Positions 13,976-25,256 of a stretch of DNA of 64,000 bases are shown piece by piece. Within the stretch, counting starts at the first letter, position 1; each line of letters opens with the position of its first letter. Source of the stretch: Corylus avellana (taxonomy: Eukaryota > Streptophyta > Magnoliopsida > Fagales > Betulaceae); the NCBI RefSeq assembly GCF_901000735.1, contig NC_081545.1, positions 32,233,634 to 32,297,633 on the forward strand, in the 5' to 3' direction. The notes under the pieces are model-generated. The model ran no database searches. It saw nothing but the letters and a program-made list of their open reading frames with translations, and was not told where the DNA came from. The position numbers and the translations under genes were made by a program.

Positions 13976-14213
13976 TTTTTATATATAATAGCAAGAATAA
14001 TGAGTATGGTGATATGCTTGATGTGATCTGCAGACTGACCCTTTCAACCGTTCCCATCTTACTGCGGACATGCTGATTCCAAACGATGAGTTGAAGGGAA
14101 GAATTGAAGAGTTCATCAGGTCCCAGGAAATGAAGCAGCATGGGGAACGCCTTAGCAAGGAGAGCATCAAGGCGACAATACAAACCACGAATAGTGAAAT
14201 GTTAATCGATTAG
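6167..14213 (+). CDS. PUB1: Ubiquitin conjugation factor E4 / U-box E3 ligase (UFD2, PUB1/MUSE3-type), complete
   Basis: This gene encodes a 1044-aa E4 ubiquitin chain-elongation factor, which extends ubiquitin chains on already tagged proteins for proteasomal destruction. The Arabidopsis homologue (At5g15400, MUSE3) is known to control NLR immune receptor levels. Exons: 6167-7026, 8263-8467, 8629-8780, 8874-9165, 9348-9500, 10298-10501, 10601-10713, 10819-10933, 11325-11414, 11536-11739, 11858-11953, 12086-12208, 13238-13330, 13475-13639, 13814-13903, 14034-14213. All introns are GT-AG, and the 3135-nt CDS is in frame and close to the family length of about 1040 aa. The Ufd2 core spans roughly residues 300-930 ([35 protein letters not shown]). 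The U-box is at about 946-1020 ([25 protein letters not shown]). ATG 6167 is the first in-frame start and opens a 286-codon exon. The SpoU gene converges on its 3' side. Confidence 0.95.
13942..13972 (+). repeat. (CT)n microsatellite in E4 intron 15 (also 693-723)
   Basis: An uninterrupted CT dinucleotide run of about 30 nt lies between exons 15 and 16, upstream of the acceptor at 14033. It is the same length in copy A. Confidence 0.9.
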
Positions 14214-15430
14214 GACTGTAGGATTCTGAATTTTGGAGATTCCTATGATGGGGGACGAGACGGACAGTGGAAAAGTGGATTTGTAATTATTTCAATGCCA
14301 GTCATAGCATTTATATGTTTAGAGTTTTAACATTATTTTTTGTAAAAATTCAATGTAAGAAAAGCCGGTTATGGGCTTAATGATAATATTTACGTTTCTG
14401 AAAGTAGGCTCTTGGTGGGTTTGGGGTCAGAGAACAAGTTTTGTCTGTGCACCACATTCTGAGAAACCTTGCTTTGACACCATATCTTTCCAAAATCACT
14501 TCTCCCTTTTGTTAAAAAGGCCAAATGAAGATGGTCCAAATTGTTGGGAACTTGGGACGCTGCCAACTCCCAGTACTTTCGAGTTACAGGCTTTGTGAGC
14601 ATCTAGAAACGTGTAGCATTGTTGTGTACTCTACTCATTGCAACCACTATGATGGATCCATTATTGTCGTCCCTCTTTAATTTGAAGTAACAATCCGTGT
14701 GGCTAAGGGTAGAGCGTAAGACTTTGAAGTGACTTGAAGGATGGCCAAACCACCCCTTCGTTTTACGCTTCTGAGAGGATAGCCAATCACCCATTGCACC
14801 TTTTATGGGTGGTTGTAGCCACTCTCCATTAACAAGATCTAGTGGTGGTGATGCAAAACAAACCATACCAAATTTGGTATGCACAAGAACAAAGTCATCA
14901 ATCTGGGGGTCACAATCTCCCCACGTGGTGGTTAGAGGTAGCGTTGATCAATGAAGAGGGAGAGGGATAAGGTTTCAAAATCTCAAAATTTCCCAAATGA
15001 ACGACGAAAGGAAGCATTCGTTTGTGGCACTGCCATGTCAGCGCATAAGAGCAACACATAAAATTTTTAAGCATGTTTAGCATTTCTCTTCTGAGTTTTG
15101 GGCTTGTAGCCGTCTAGGTTGGTTGAAAAATATAACTAAACATGCAATACATCAAATATTAAAGAAAATAGGAAAAAGTCAATTAACAAGTGCATTTCTT
15201 GTAAACAACTTCATAAACGAAGTGGGCAATCCTCGACCCATGCTCAGAATCTGCCATATTGCCTTGTCTCACCTGGGTTTCGACAGCTGAAAGTAACATA
15301 TATCAAGCAAATCACTTCTGTTTCCGGGAGTGGCTTATAGAGGACTTCTTTTCGTGTTTTGTGTCACTTTTTGAAGCCGCTTTCTGCATAAATTCTTAAA
15401 CTCACAAATGGTTGAACTGCTGGTTCTCAA
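14214..15430. other. Spacer between the convergent E4 and SpoU genes (copy B)
   Basis: This holds the 3' untranslated regions of the two tail-to-tail genes plus unassigned sequence. No gene was seen. Confidence 0.6.
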
Positions 15431-18400
15431 TCAAAGCTTAGGTGTAAACACGGTTGCCTTTCGCTTCGCAAACTCTTGGGCAATGCTAATCGCACTCTTG
15501 CTATGACGCAGAGAGAACTCTGCAAGTAGGATTTGGCTTTCTTCCAATGTCAGATCACCATGATAGCCCTGTAAATATAGTGCAACAATTATTAATATCT
15601 GTAAATCGAAAACAGGTGCAAAATCTGTAACTTAATATTTTCTAGTATGTAATTTTTGACAAGTGTCCAACATGAACTTCTTCTTTGTCCTTTACAATGA
15701 TGATCCCAACGGATTAATATAACATTGAGCATTCCCTAGTGTGTTTATACTTTAAAAATACATACAATGCAACAACTCCAGCATGCTCTGGTAATAGGTA
15801 AACATAAACCCATTTAAAACAGGTAGAAAACTGAATTTGGCTTCTCCTTTAGATACAACAAATTTATTACAACTTTTAACCAAGTCAAACAGCTGTATGA
15901 GGCACTGAGTTTTCAGTTTGGAAGCTTTACAAAAGACCAATAGCCAAGGCATCGACCTTTGGGTTCCTTTAAGTTCAATATAAATGAATATAAACTAATT
16001 CAAAAATAAAACGATAATAATCAGAGGAAAATAGCAGTCATGAATCATTTTCCAAAAAGAAGATGCAGTTTACATTTCTTTAATGTACTGCAGGCAATAG
16101 TCATTACCAGGCGTGAAGTTCTGTCACAAACAGCATGGTGCATGAGGATGCCTGCTGCAACTGACACATTGAAAGAGTCCACCATGCCTTTCATTGGAAT
16201 ACTGCAATGCAAATCTGACAACTCCAGGGCTTCATCACTTATCCCCCTGCAAGAGAGATTAGCCACAAAATTTAGAAAATTACATGTACATTTGGCAAGT
16301 GTTTTGATTTGAAAAGAGTTCTTGATGTGATAGAAAATAGAGAAGTGCTTTCAGTGGGATTCACATTTGAAAAGAGTTGGGGTCCACAAAATAAAAAATT
16401 TTGGTAAACCTTTTAGTGTTTAGTGTTTTCAAAGAAAAAATAAGCATGTGTTTTCTCAAAAGATTTCTGAAAGGTATGGGAAGTTTTCTAAAAAGTGTGT
16501 TGTGTTTTTTGTTTTTAGAGAAGCGTTTCGTTTGATAACTTTTTTTTATATGTAATTGGCCCCAAGGGGAGGTGGAAGGGAAGATTTGAATTGGTGACCT
16601 CTGCTTCATGAGGTTTGATTTCTAAGTGTGTTTTTGGGTTTGAAGAGATAGGCTTTCCAAACAAGTAACCAAACAAGTCCTACAATTTTCAAGAAACATA
16701 AGTAACAAAATGACTATCTCTAGGTCAGGCAAAAATCTTTTGCAGGTCATCCTTCTTTTTGCAGGCTGGCATCAAAATGCCATCGTAGATATTTTCATAT
16801 TTTGTGAGAGTAGATATTAATTTTATCACAAATCTACAAATACATTTCAAAAAAAGAATAAAGGCTTTAACTAAATTATGAAGATAAGAGATCACATAAA
16901 ACTCTAGTAATTATCAATTTCCCCTTTTTAATGCTTGTTTTAGATGGTTCGAATTTTTCCAGAGGGCATAAAAACATGAAACACAATACAACTTGTAGTT
17001 ATCAACTAGAGAACATTAGCTGATCATAATGAGCATGAGCAACCAAAATTGAACCAAAAACCCAGATGAAATCATAATATGCATCCTAATTTTGAGAGCA
17101 ACTAATAGGAAAGAAGGTAATTACCTGTTCTCATTCCCAACTACTATTGCAGTTGGGCATGACCAGTCCATGTCGTATATGGATACCTAGGCATAGTACC
17201 AAAGAGTCAGCCAAACACAACAGCTTGGATTTCTCTACTAATAGTATTTACTCAAAACACCTTTTTCATCGACAAAAATATCACAAAAGGAAAAGATTGA
17301 TCATTACCGCATCCATTCCCACATGTGTCGTTGCTATTCGATAACCACGTGACTTAAGAACTTTAAAGCACTCTTGGGTGGAGTTCCAAATTTCAATATC
17401 CAACCATTTCTCTGCGCCCATGCTAACATGGCGGTTATCTCTATACCTGCAACCAGAATGCAGATTGCGTTGGCAAAGAAAAAGAAAATCACTTTTGGAT
17501 CAAAACAGTCGATAATTAAATGTAATTGACAAGAGGCTACCACGACAAGATAATGGCAGTCATCTATACAAATGGAAGTTCAAATCTAAAACCAGCACCA
17601 GTTCGCAAAACCCACCCAAATGAACAGCATCAGTGCTCAAGGTTACCAGTTTTCCAAATGGTCACATTCTAAATTATCAAATTTTACAATCCAAATCCAC
17701 ATAGATTAAATATTTAAATCCAAAGCAAGGAAAACTTAAACTAAAAAACACAATGGAGGACTCAATCTCATGAGATACTCGAATGCAGCCCAGAACTATT
17801 GGTTATACCATAATATACTATTGAAGCAAAGCTTCTCTTTCTTTCTCTTTTTTTTTTTTTTCCTGACCGAAAACAATATCCAATCAATGCTAGAAGTAAC
17901 AACTTGTCTAAAAATCCTCACTAAACAAATAAACCCTGAAAGAGAATAAATCTTGGCTTGATTGTAGCTTAACCCTTTTCAATTCTTTCACTCATTCAAA
18001 AGCAAAATATATATATATATATATATATTAAGCGCAAAACTGTCCACAATCACTTGCCTAAACTCACTATTATACTTAAAACGCAGCTAACATATATATA
18101 TATATATATATATATATAACCAATGCACTAAACACTTAAAATTGCCAAAGATCAATAAATTATCATTCAAAACTGAGCCTTTTTATCTTTTCTCGTTTCA
18201 CCTCAATTCTCGTTGCACCTTTTTGAGTCACACGAGACGACATGGACCGACTGAAACCCGAGTGCGTCCGCAGACCGGCACACGGCCGAGACATTCCCGA
18301 AATCGCACAGCCCTTCGACAACCAAGCAGACGGAGTAGCTCCTATTCAGCACCACATTCCGAAACTTCTCCTTCCTCACGTCTAATATGTGCGGACTCAT

Positions 18401-18748
18401 CGCCTCCAGCACCTCGCTACTGCTCAAGCACTCACCAGTCCCGCACCTGAACCGGTCGAGGTACGGGAACCACCGGTCGGACCGCACGGAGTCGCCTCCC
18501 CCGTCGAGAGTGACGGAGCGGCGGTCCATCTTCATGAGCCGCGCGACGTCGTCGGGGTTTGCGAGGAGTTGCTCAACGGTGTCGTTTGAGAGGCCCTCAT
18601 CCGGTTCTAGGGTTGGAGTTGTGGCTTCTATTAGAAGCGCAGCTCCTTCGGTGGAAGAAGCATGAGATCGTAAAGGAACTCTGTACGGCGCGATTCTGAG
18701 TCCTAGTTTTGCCAAATTGTAGAAAACGAATTAGACGAAAAATATACA

Positions 18749-18788
<40 letters not shown>

Positions 18789-18912
18789 CTTGAGGATGAG
18801 AGAAGTAAGTGAGAGGTGGAAGGGAGATTGAGGAGGAGGTTGGCCGAGTGCTTCGAAGCTTGCATTCGAGGGAGAAGAGAGATGTACGGACCAGGGTTTT
18901 GCAGGCGCTCAT
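15431..18912 (-). CDS. SpoU/TrmH-family tRNA/rRNA 2'-O-methyltransferase, organelle-targeted, complete
   Basis: This gene encodes a 361-aa SPOUT-class enzyme that transfers a methyl group from S-adenosylmethionine to a ribose 2'-OH of RNA. The closest functional model is TrmH (tRNA Gm18), but the target RNA is unproven. Exons (minus): 18789-18912, 18219-18702, 17308-17446, 17125-17186, 16108-16246, 15431-15568; all GT-AG, 1086 nt in frame. The N-terminal 40 residues are rich in Ser, Arg and Leu with almost no acidic residues, like a plastid or mitochondrial transit peptide. SpoU motif 1 is at about 169-198 (NVSAVCRSADALGF, with the catalytic-type Arg). Motif 2 is at about 265-275 (VGNENRGIS) and motif 3 at about 286-301 (IPMKGMVDSFNVSVAA). 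The start is ATG 18912; an in-frame TTG further upstream is not a plausible start. A CT-repeat leader precedes the ATG. Arabidopsis At5g15390 is the likely counterpart. Confidence 0.92.
16539..16615 (-). mobile_element. SINE-like fragment in SpoU intron 4 (copy B)
   Basis: Same element as at 3290-3366: a B-box-like TTCAAATCTTCCC with the CCTTGGGGCCAATTACAT tail on the minus strand, inside the 16247-17124 intron. Confidence 0.45.
18006..18118. repeat. Two (AT)n microsatellites in SpoU intron 2
   Basis: Runs of alternating AT at about 18006-18028 and 18091-18118 lie in the intron just after the exon ending at 18219. They lie beyond the part of the gene present in copy A. Confidence 0.85.
18752..18785. 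repeat. (GA/CT)n microsatellite abutting the SpoU intron 1 donor
   Basis: On the gene strand the donor reads GTAC followed at once by about 34 nt of CT repeat, so the repeat fills the intron from position +4 on. A second, shorter CT tract (about 18922-18940) lies in the 5' leader, just before ATG 18912. Confidence 0.85.
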
Positions 18913-19726
18913 TGCTTGCACCAGAGAGAGAGAGAGAGAGTTTGGCGCCAAGAAGTTGGGGAGTAGCTGAGCGAAGGGTGTTTTTTTTTTTTTTTTTTTT
19001 TTTTTGAGAACCTGAGCCGGCTGAGCGAGGGGTGTTGGAAGGTCGAGGAGGGCTATCTGGATAGCGCCTTACGCGCTCTGGTGAAACGACGACGTTTTGA
19101 AGGGGGATGATGCAGCAGAGTGCTTGCTTCTTCTTTTTTTTTTTTTTTAATTTACCGAGAAATGCTATTCGTCCAATTCTTATAAATTTACCATTATTTC
19201 ATTACCAGTTCCGTCGCTAATATTTCACGATGAACTCTAATGTTTTTTTTTTTTTTTACTGTGCAAAATTAAGTTTCAAAATTCATTACCACTATTACCA
19301 TTGCTGTCTTTGTCAGGAGATATACTCTTTGAACAATATACCTCTTAAACAGAACCCTTACTGTTGCGTCCAAAGATAATCCCAAGACTTAGAAAATTTC
19401 AAAAATTTCAAACAAATACTCAGATCATATTGAAGAAGATAATATATGCAACTTACCAAAATTTGACCAAATGCATATGCAAACCAGCCATGATTTCATC
19501 CAAACATATCATCATTCACAAATGTGAAAAACCACGTATAGTAAACAAAAGGAGAAGATTCCAGGGAAAAATTTTGACTCCACATCATTAAGTTGCATGG
19601 CAGTCGTATAATAATTTACTAAATATTATTATTCTTTTCGATTTATTACAGACCAGGGCCAGTGTTGGTATGAGAAGAGCTCCATGTCTTTTACTAATTC
19701 CTGAAACCTCAAGAAGACTTTACCAG
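18913..19726. other. Spacer between the SpoU promoter and the oxidoreductase 3' end
   Basis: This holds the SpoU 5' leader, an uninterrupted T25 run at 18981-19005, further T runs near 19133 and 19243, and AT-rich DNA without coding signal. The 3' untranslated region of the minus-strand oxidoreductase gene occupies roughly its last 100 bases. Confidence 0.6.
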
Positions 19727-22001
19727 TCAAGAAGAAAGAGCGCCCTTTGAAATGACATCAAAAGATATTCCATTCTCTTGAAGCCGTTCTTGGAGATCAG
19801 TTGGGCCAAATACAATCCCTGGAGGTAGAACTCCTCCCTTTGGTAGGTTGTCTCGTTGGCTCAGAACAATAAGAGCACACTGAAGCAGAATTATTGGGGT
19901 GGCCAGATAGCCGATCTCAGGTCCCATTACTCTTGTTATTATTTCCATATCAGGTTTCATGTTTCCCTCTGAGATGAGACTGCTGTTGCTAAAACCCTGC
20001 CCAACAAACCACATCTTAAATGAAGCACTTCTAACCTCATCCTCAGAGGGGCCCTTCTTCCTGAACCATCCAATACTGAAAAATGAGGGAAATGTTAAGA
20101 GAAGCCACCTCCCAAAACCAGTTTTGCCCAGAAGCCCAATACACATCCCAACAGTGATGTATCGGAAGACACCCAACAAAGATTTGGCGCCTATCTTCAC
20201 CCCAAAATGAACTGGCTTCACAGTTGACCAGAAGGCCTTCCTCTTTTCAATCTGTTCAACACCCTCATTAACACCTGGAAGTCCATGGGGATTTTCTGTC
20301 AGAGCTGCGAGTGTTCTTCGAACGACAGTAGAATCTGCTGAAGGTAGTTTTACTGCCCGAAGCCCAATCTTTTTCTGGTGCTCTATAAGAGGTCCTCCTT
20401 TGGGAGGTGCGGGACCAGGGATCTACAACCAGCAAAGTAAAATTGACATCAATATTTGCAGCTTGTGGCCCAATTAGCAAGACCACAGCAAGATATTATA
20501 CTGTTGGTTTAAAGAGTTTCAGAAGTCTACACATCATCATTTATTAAATTTAAAGAATGAGAGATAAAAATCGACATCATATGATGTTACAAACACATTG
20601 AATTGAAAAAATGACTCATTTCCAGTCAAAAAAGCTTATTGAAAGAATAATTATAATTTCCACTCCAACACCACTAAGACTATCAACATGGAGCTACTAC
20701 TATAGCTGCACCAAAGCCAAAGCTTTTGCTATGACTACCCCTTGCAATGGCAGTGGTGAAGTCAGTAAATTACACAGTGAATGGTGTCATTACGGTGGTG
20801 GCACAATTTTATCACTTCCACATCCATCAATTCATTTCATGCACTGCCTCTACCAACAAAAGATTCAACACTATTACCGCAATTCCAACCTCTCTTAGAA
20901 GTTCCCACTTCCAAAGCCACTAAAATTGCCACCACCATGACCGCCATATTTTTAGGAATTCTCCTATAATTAATCCAATACTAGACTATGCTTTAGCGAC
21001 CTTACCAAATGTCATATGAAGTGCATACTACACACATGATTCAGTTAGATCGCAACCTCCACACCTCAATTTAAGTAGATAATGCATCTCAACGCTGAAA
21101 ACAATTTTGTGTAACTCCATAATCGTCTGATGCAGTTTAATTGTCAATCCAATTACGACAACTAGACCCAAAAGAACCCAACAATCAAAACCAAGAAGGC
21201 CAATAAACTCAAACATCTAAAAATCAAACAGTTCTGCAATAAAACCACACTAACACTCATAACCACAAACAACATTACACATCGAATTCCACAAATCAAG
21301 ATGAGAATTTAGAAGAGAAATTATCTTACCGTCGGCCTAGCTCGTCTGGGCCTCGACCGCCTCAGGGCCTGCAAACTATCCGCATTGGCCACGCCCAGAA
21401 CTGCCGACTCGAAGGTCCCCAAATTCCCAACGATCCTCCTCTCCGACTCCAAGCTCACGTAAGCTTCGACCCAGTTCGGAACTGCCGGCGCCACCCACTG
21501 CCTGGAATTGAACATCAAGCCCAGTTCAGCCGGAACCGAGTCGAACCCACATGCGGAAACGATCAAAGACCCCGTCTCGGCCGCCTTCTCGCCGTACTTG
21601 GCCTCCATCCTCTCCATGAACTCGGGCTCCCCGCAAATGTCCAAGTAATCGCACCCGGTCTCGACGCAGGCGGCGACGACGGGCTCGCCGTAGAGGCGGA
21701 AGGGCCCTACGCAGTTGAGGACGAGGCGGGTTTGCGCGCAAAGCGAGAGGAGGGATTGTGGGTCGGAGGTGTCGAAGGTGAGGATGGGAATGGGGGGTGG
21801 GGAGTTGGGGTGCGAAGCCCATTGGAGGGTCTGGGTGAGCTTGTTAGCGTTGCGCCCGGCCAGGGCTAGGGTTCTGAGACGTGGGTGGGAGAGGAATCTG
21901 AGGGCTTCTTTCACTACGTACTTGCCTGTGAAGCCTGAGGCTCCCAGGATGATCAGGTCGTAGCGGGTATTGTTGGGCTTTGGATCTTGATTTTCTTCCA
22001 T
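19727..22001 (-). CDS. Saccharopine dehydrogenase-like oxidoreductase
   Basis: This gene encodes a 455-aa NAD(P)-binding oxidoreductase of the saccharopine dehydrogenase-like group (human SCCPDH, Arabidopsis At5g39410 type). The family is named by similarity; its reaction is not established, and in animals it is linked to lipid droplets and mitochondria. Two exons: 21330-22001 and 19727-20422 (minus), GT-AG, 1368 nt in frame. The Rossmann loop lies at about residues 19-26 (LGASGFTG), followed by AGRN at the second strand. A conserved segment with YLDICGEPEF and ACGFDSVPAELG follows. A hydrophobic stretch in the second half (about VGMCIGLLGKTGFGRWLLL) is typical of this group. ATG 22001 is used; an upstream GTG in the same frame is not. 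A TATA box lies 74 nt upstream. Arabidopsis At5g39410 is 454 aa, from memory, so the length fits. Confidence 0.92.
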
Positions 22002-22074
22002 CGTTGCGACTTGCGAGAGTTGGAGGAGGCGGCACTCCACTGGGAAATGGGGGGTTTCAGAATTCAGACAACGA

Positions 22075-22082
22075 TTTATATA
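22075..22082 (-). promoter_or_regulatory. TATA box of the oxidoreductase gene
   Basis: TATATAAA on the minus strand, 74 nt upstream of ATG 22001. This leaves a leader of about 40-45 nt if transcription starts about 30 nt downstream. Confidence 0.55.
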
Positions 22083-22564
22083 TGTTAAGGGAAAGAGAAG
22101 GTCTTGAAACGTATCGATGTGTGTACCATTTTTGCAGCTTTTGGATTGGAAACGGTGTTTTTGGAGTGATCGAACCGCCTAAATCTTAACCTAAATTACA
22201 ATTAAAACCTATTTATACATTATAACTTATATTTAAATTTTTTAATAAATATATCATAGTTTTGTGGGGGGGGGTTTTTATTGAAAAATGTTATTCAGTT
22301 TCATGTGAAACATCTTTGAATGTTTTATTTGCTTTTGGGATTTAAGATTTTGTAATATTTTTCTTTTCAAGTGATTTAGTTACTTATTAGGCTTTAATAT
22401 CCGCTGTTATAATGTTATTAATTAGCAATAGTTGCCGTTTTATCTTTATTTATATTTTCTCTTTCAAGCTTTGTATTTTCTATTTAAAGATAGCTCATTG
22501 TATATCAACTTACAACTCTAATAATGAATATTTGAGAAGATACAAAAATTTATGTGTGTTTTTA

Positions 22565-22734
22565 GAGTAATGTTATAACTCTTCTTAGAGCCATCCCAAA
22601 TATGACGTGGATTTTAAAATCACCAGTATATCAAAAGTCAATAAATCACATCTTAATTTCAATAGCGATTTTAAAAATCACATTATATTTTGGATGACTC
22701 TAGACGAATTCTAAAAAGACTTATAGCATTACTC
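22565..22734. mobile_element. 170-bp MITE with exact 9-bp target duplication
   Basis: Terminal inverted repeats start GAGTAATGTTATAA on the left and read GAGTAATGCTATAA from the right. The element is flanked by perfect direct repeats GTGTTTTTA at 22556-22564 and 22735-22743. A 9-bp target duplication points to a Mutator-like source. The interior is palindromic, with TTTTAAAATCA-type segments also found in the element at 37436-37722. Confidence 0.85.
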
Positions 22735-22889
22735 GTGTTTTTATCCTTAGCTATGCATAGCTTGAGTTCTTTATAGAATTTAAGACCCAATTCTTCCATC
22801 CACACTTCACATGCTGCATCAGTGAGCCTCACCTTTGACTAGGGTGGCCATAAGCATCATCTCTTGGGGCAAGGCGGGCTAGAGAATTA

Positions 22890-23480
22890 GGTGGATTTTT
22901 TATTTTTTTAACAAAAATTTGAGGATTTCATTAATTAAAAATTACGAGCAAAAGGCTATTACAACATAAAACTCTACAAAAATCATAGTCACATACTATA
23001 ATGTTACAAAGTCATAGATACAAACAAAAATTCTTACAATCAGGTGCTATTTACGACTTCAATTTTTTGTTAACCCATGTATAAATACAGTTAAAGACTA
23101 GATCTGCTCCAAATAGACTAGATCTAAGACATAGGTAGCCAAATTTCATAACAAAATTTATTTGAACTGACCGTGAGAGATAACCCTCCCTCACACTTAA
23201 TTATTTCTCCTCACTCATGATGACAGATTTAGAGAGAAGAAACATCTTAATCAAAATAAAAACACAAACAAACAACAAACAAGTAGCAGCAGCGGACAGG
23301 GAGAAGATGAACGGCACGACACAGTGAAAGGTAGACGGACGCATAGCGGAGAGGCCTAAGTTGTTGATCTGGCCGGAGAACACCTAAAAAAAAAAGAAGG
23401 GATGAGGAGGGTAGAAGCAAGGAGTAGAAGGGGAAGGGGAGAGGATGAGGGAGAATATCTGCTCCCTCCTCCTCTCAAAA
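22890..23480 (-). mobile_element. LINE-like 3' fragment, related to the adjacent element
   Basis: On the minus strand it ends like the neighbouring insertion: an AATGAAAT-type stretch followed by an A/T-rich tail. It shares patches such as ATTACGAGCA and CATAGGTAGC with 23531-24664. Its boundaries and target duplication were not resolved. Confidence 0.45.
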
Positions 23481-23530
23481 CTGTTTTATGAGGAAAAGGG
23501 CCGAGAAATGCATTAATATTATTTGATTCT

Positions 23531-24664
23531 TTTTTTTTTTTTTTTTGAAAGAAATACATTCCATTTCATTGATAATAATTACGAGCATAAAACTCTTACA
23601 TCGCAGGAGCACAAAGCCTTGAAAATGCAAATTATAACCGAAGCTATAAGGATACAACATCACCTAAAACCTCCGCTAACCTATGACTAGTTTTCAGTTG
23701 AAATAACAGATCTGCATAAGACAAACGCAATCCAATGCATAGGTAGCGCAAATTTCTCCTCGACCCAAAAACCAGGATGAAGTTCACGTCCACAACTCGA
23801 AGGTTTGGACTACAATTCACATCCACGACCTAAAAGATCTGGACTAAAATTCAGTTCACATCCAAGCAGGCAGATCGAGTGGCCAAGCCTTATTAGAAAA
23901 CAGAAGCAAGAAAACCTAAATAAAACGTGGGCGAACCAAAGAGGCAGGACCTTATTACAAGCAAATAACAGGAATGAAATGCATACAGGGAAAAAAAATG
24001 AACAAAGACAATACGAGGAAAATAAAACAAACGGGAACAGGCACATGCAGCGTGGATGCCGATTGTGCACTCGCCGGAAACCGACACCAAAAGGGAACGA
24101 TGGAAGCTCGACGTGGTGGAGATGCGAAAAAAGCCCAAAACAGTGGACGGAGGGTGGTGAAACCGATCGCCAGCTGGCCGAAAAACCATCGCAGCAAGGG
24201 ACGTTGAAGCTCATCGCAGGAGGGGCATGAGGAAAGACCCAGCATTAGACGGTGGGCGGCAGAGCGGGCGGAGGAGATCGGCGGCGAACACAAAACAAAA
24301 CTGGGGGGAGTTTGAAAGAAACCCCCAAAATCAGCACCCACATCGAGTGGCACACAAGCAAAGCTACAAGAACATCACCCAAAAAACACAGCAAAAAAAT
24401 AGAAAGGAAATGAGCAGAAAACAACCAGAGAGCCCTGCCAAGGACAAATGCGGAACAAAGAGGAAAGGGCGGCTGAGAAAGGGTAGGGAGAAGGCAACCT
24501 GGGCCAGGGACATCAAGTAAACTACTGGCACCTAGTGCAAGGGCCGGTGAGGGGAAGGAGGGAGGCAACAAACGGCCATCCCTCCTCCCCTCACCATGGG
24601 GGAGGGGGCTTACCTGAGGCTGCGGTGCTAGAGAGAAAGTGAGAAAACCCTAATGGGAAAAAGG
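23531..24664 (-). mobile_element. Retroposed LINE-like element with 16-bp target-site duplication
   Basis: A 1134-bp insertion on the minus strand. Its poly-A tail (T run at 23531 onward) follows GGAATGTATTTCTTTC, the typical end of plant L1-type LINEs. It is flanked by the perfect 16-bp duplication AATATTATTTGATTCT at 23515-23530 and 24665-24680. I saw no recognisable reverse transcriptase or endonuclease motif, so it is probably an internally deleted, non-autonomous copy. Poly-A plus a long target duplication shows target-primed reverse transcription; the LINE label is an inference from the 3' end. Confidence 0.8.
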
Positions 24665-25256
24665 AATATTATTTGATTCTCTTACAACTTAAATCTCCAA
24701 CATTTCATCATTGAAATACATCTTAAAAAAATTGATAGCATTAAATAAGTAAATCAAATAATATATTAATATCAAAGTTATTCCTAAATAAAATTATCAT
24801 GTTGAACATTGTGCGGTAAAGATAACAGTTAGTCAACAATAAATTATGATCCAAAGTCCTAACTACCAACTGGATCATCATTGCATGAGATATGTTTTTT
24901 TTTCCTCTCTCTCTAACATGAGATATGGATTGCTTTTGTCCACACACAACGTTCAAAAATATGAAATGTGTATTACCGAACATAAATTACTTGCTTTGAT
25001 AACACACAAATTTTTGCATTTATTTGAACCGTTAAATGTAATGGACGGTTTAAATTTTAAAATATGAGAATCTCATATTTTAGAAAATTTATGAGGATCT
25101 CAAGTCCTTTTGTTTTTTGAATAGGGTGCAAATTGCATCATAAAACGGACAATTTAGCTCTACTCCCAGTGAGAAGAGACCCTTCTTTGAAAAGCTTATA
25201 AGCCAGTCTTTTTTAAAAGGACACAAATTTCAAAGAAAATTTATATCATTTCTAAA

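Larger units (their letters stand above)
13250..17587. repeat. 4.34-kb direct repeat, copy B (matches 1-4338)
   Basis: This is the same block as 1-4338, here embedded without a gap inside the complete E4 and SpoU genes. It runs from inside E4 exon 13 to inside SpoU intron 2. Neither boundary of the match is a natural breakpoint: the left is the window start and the right is the gap in copy A. Confidence 0.93.

Noticed and set aside
18910..18951. Longer SpoU N-terminus beginning at 18951
   Set aside because: The upstream codon is TTG, not ATG, and the extra residues only translate the CT repeat leader. ATG 18912 is the first real start.
22002..22040. Longer oxidoreductase N-terminus from 22040
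   Set aside because: It would start at GTG; ATG 22001 fits the family length and the TATA position.
23800..24571. Several overlapping open frames on both strands, up to 141 codons
   Set aside because: They lie inside the poly-A-tailed insertion with a 16-bp target duplication, overlap each other in opposite frames and show no known domain.
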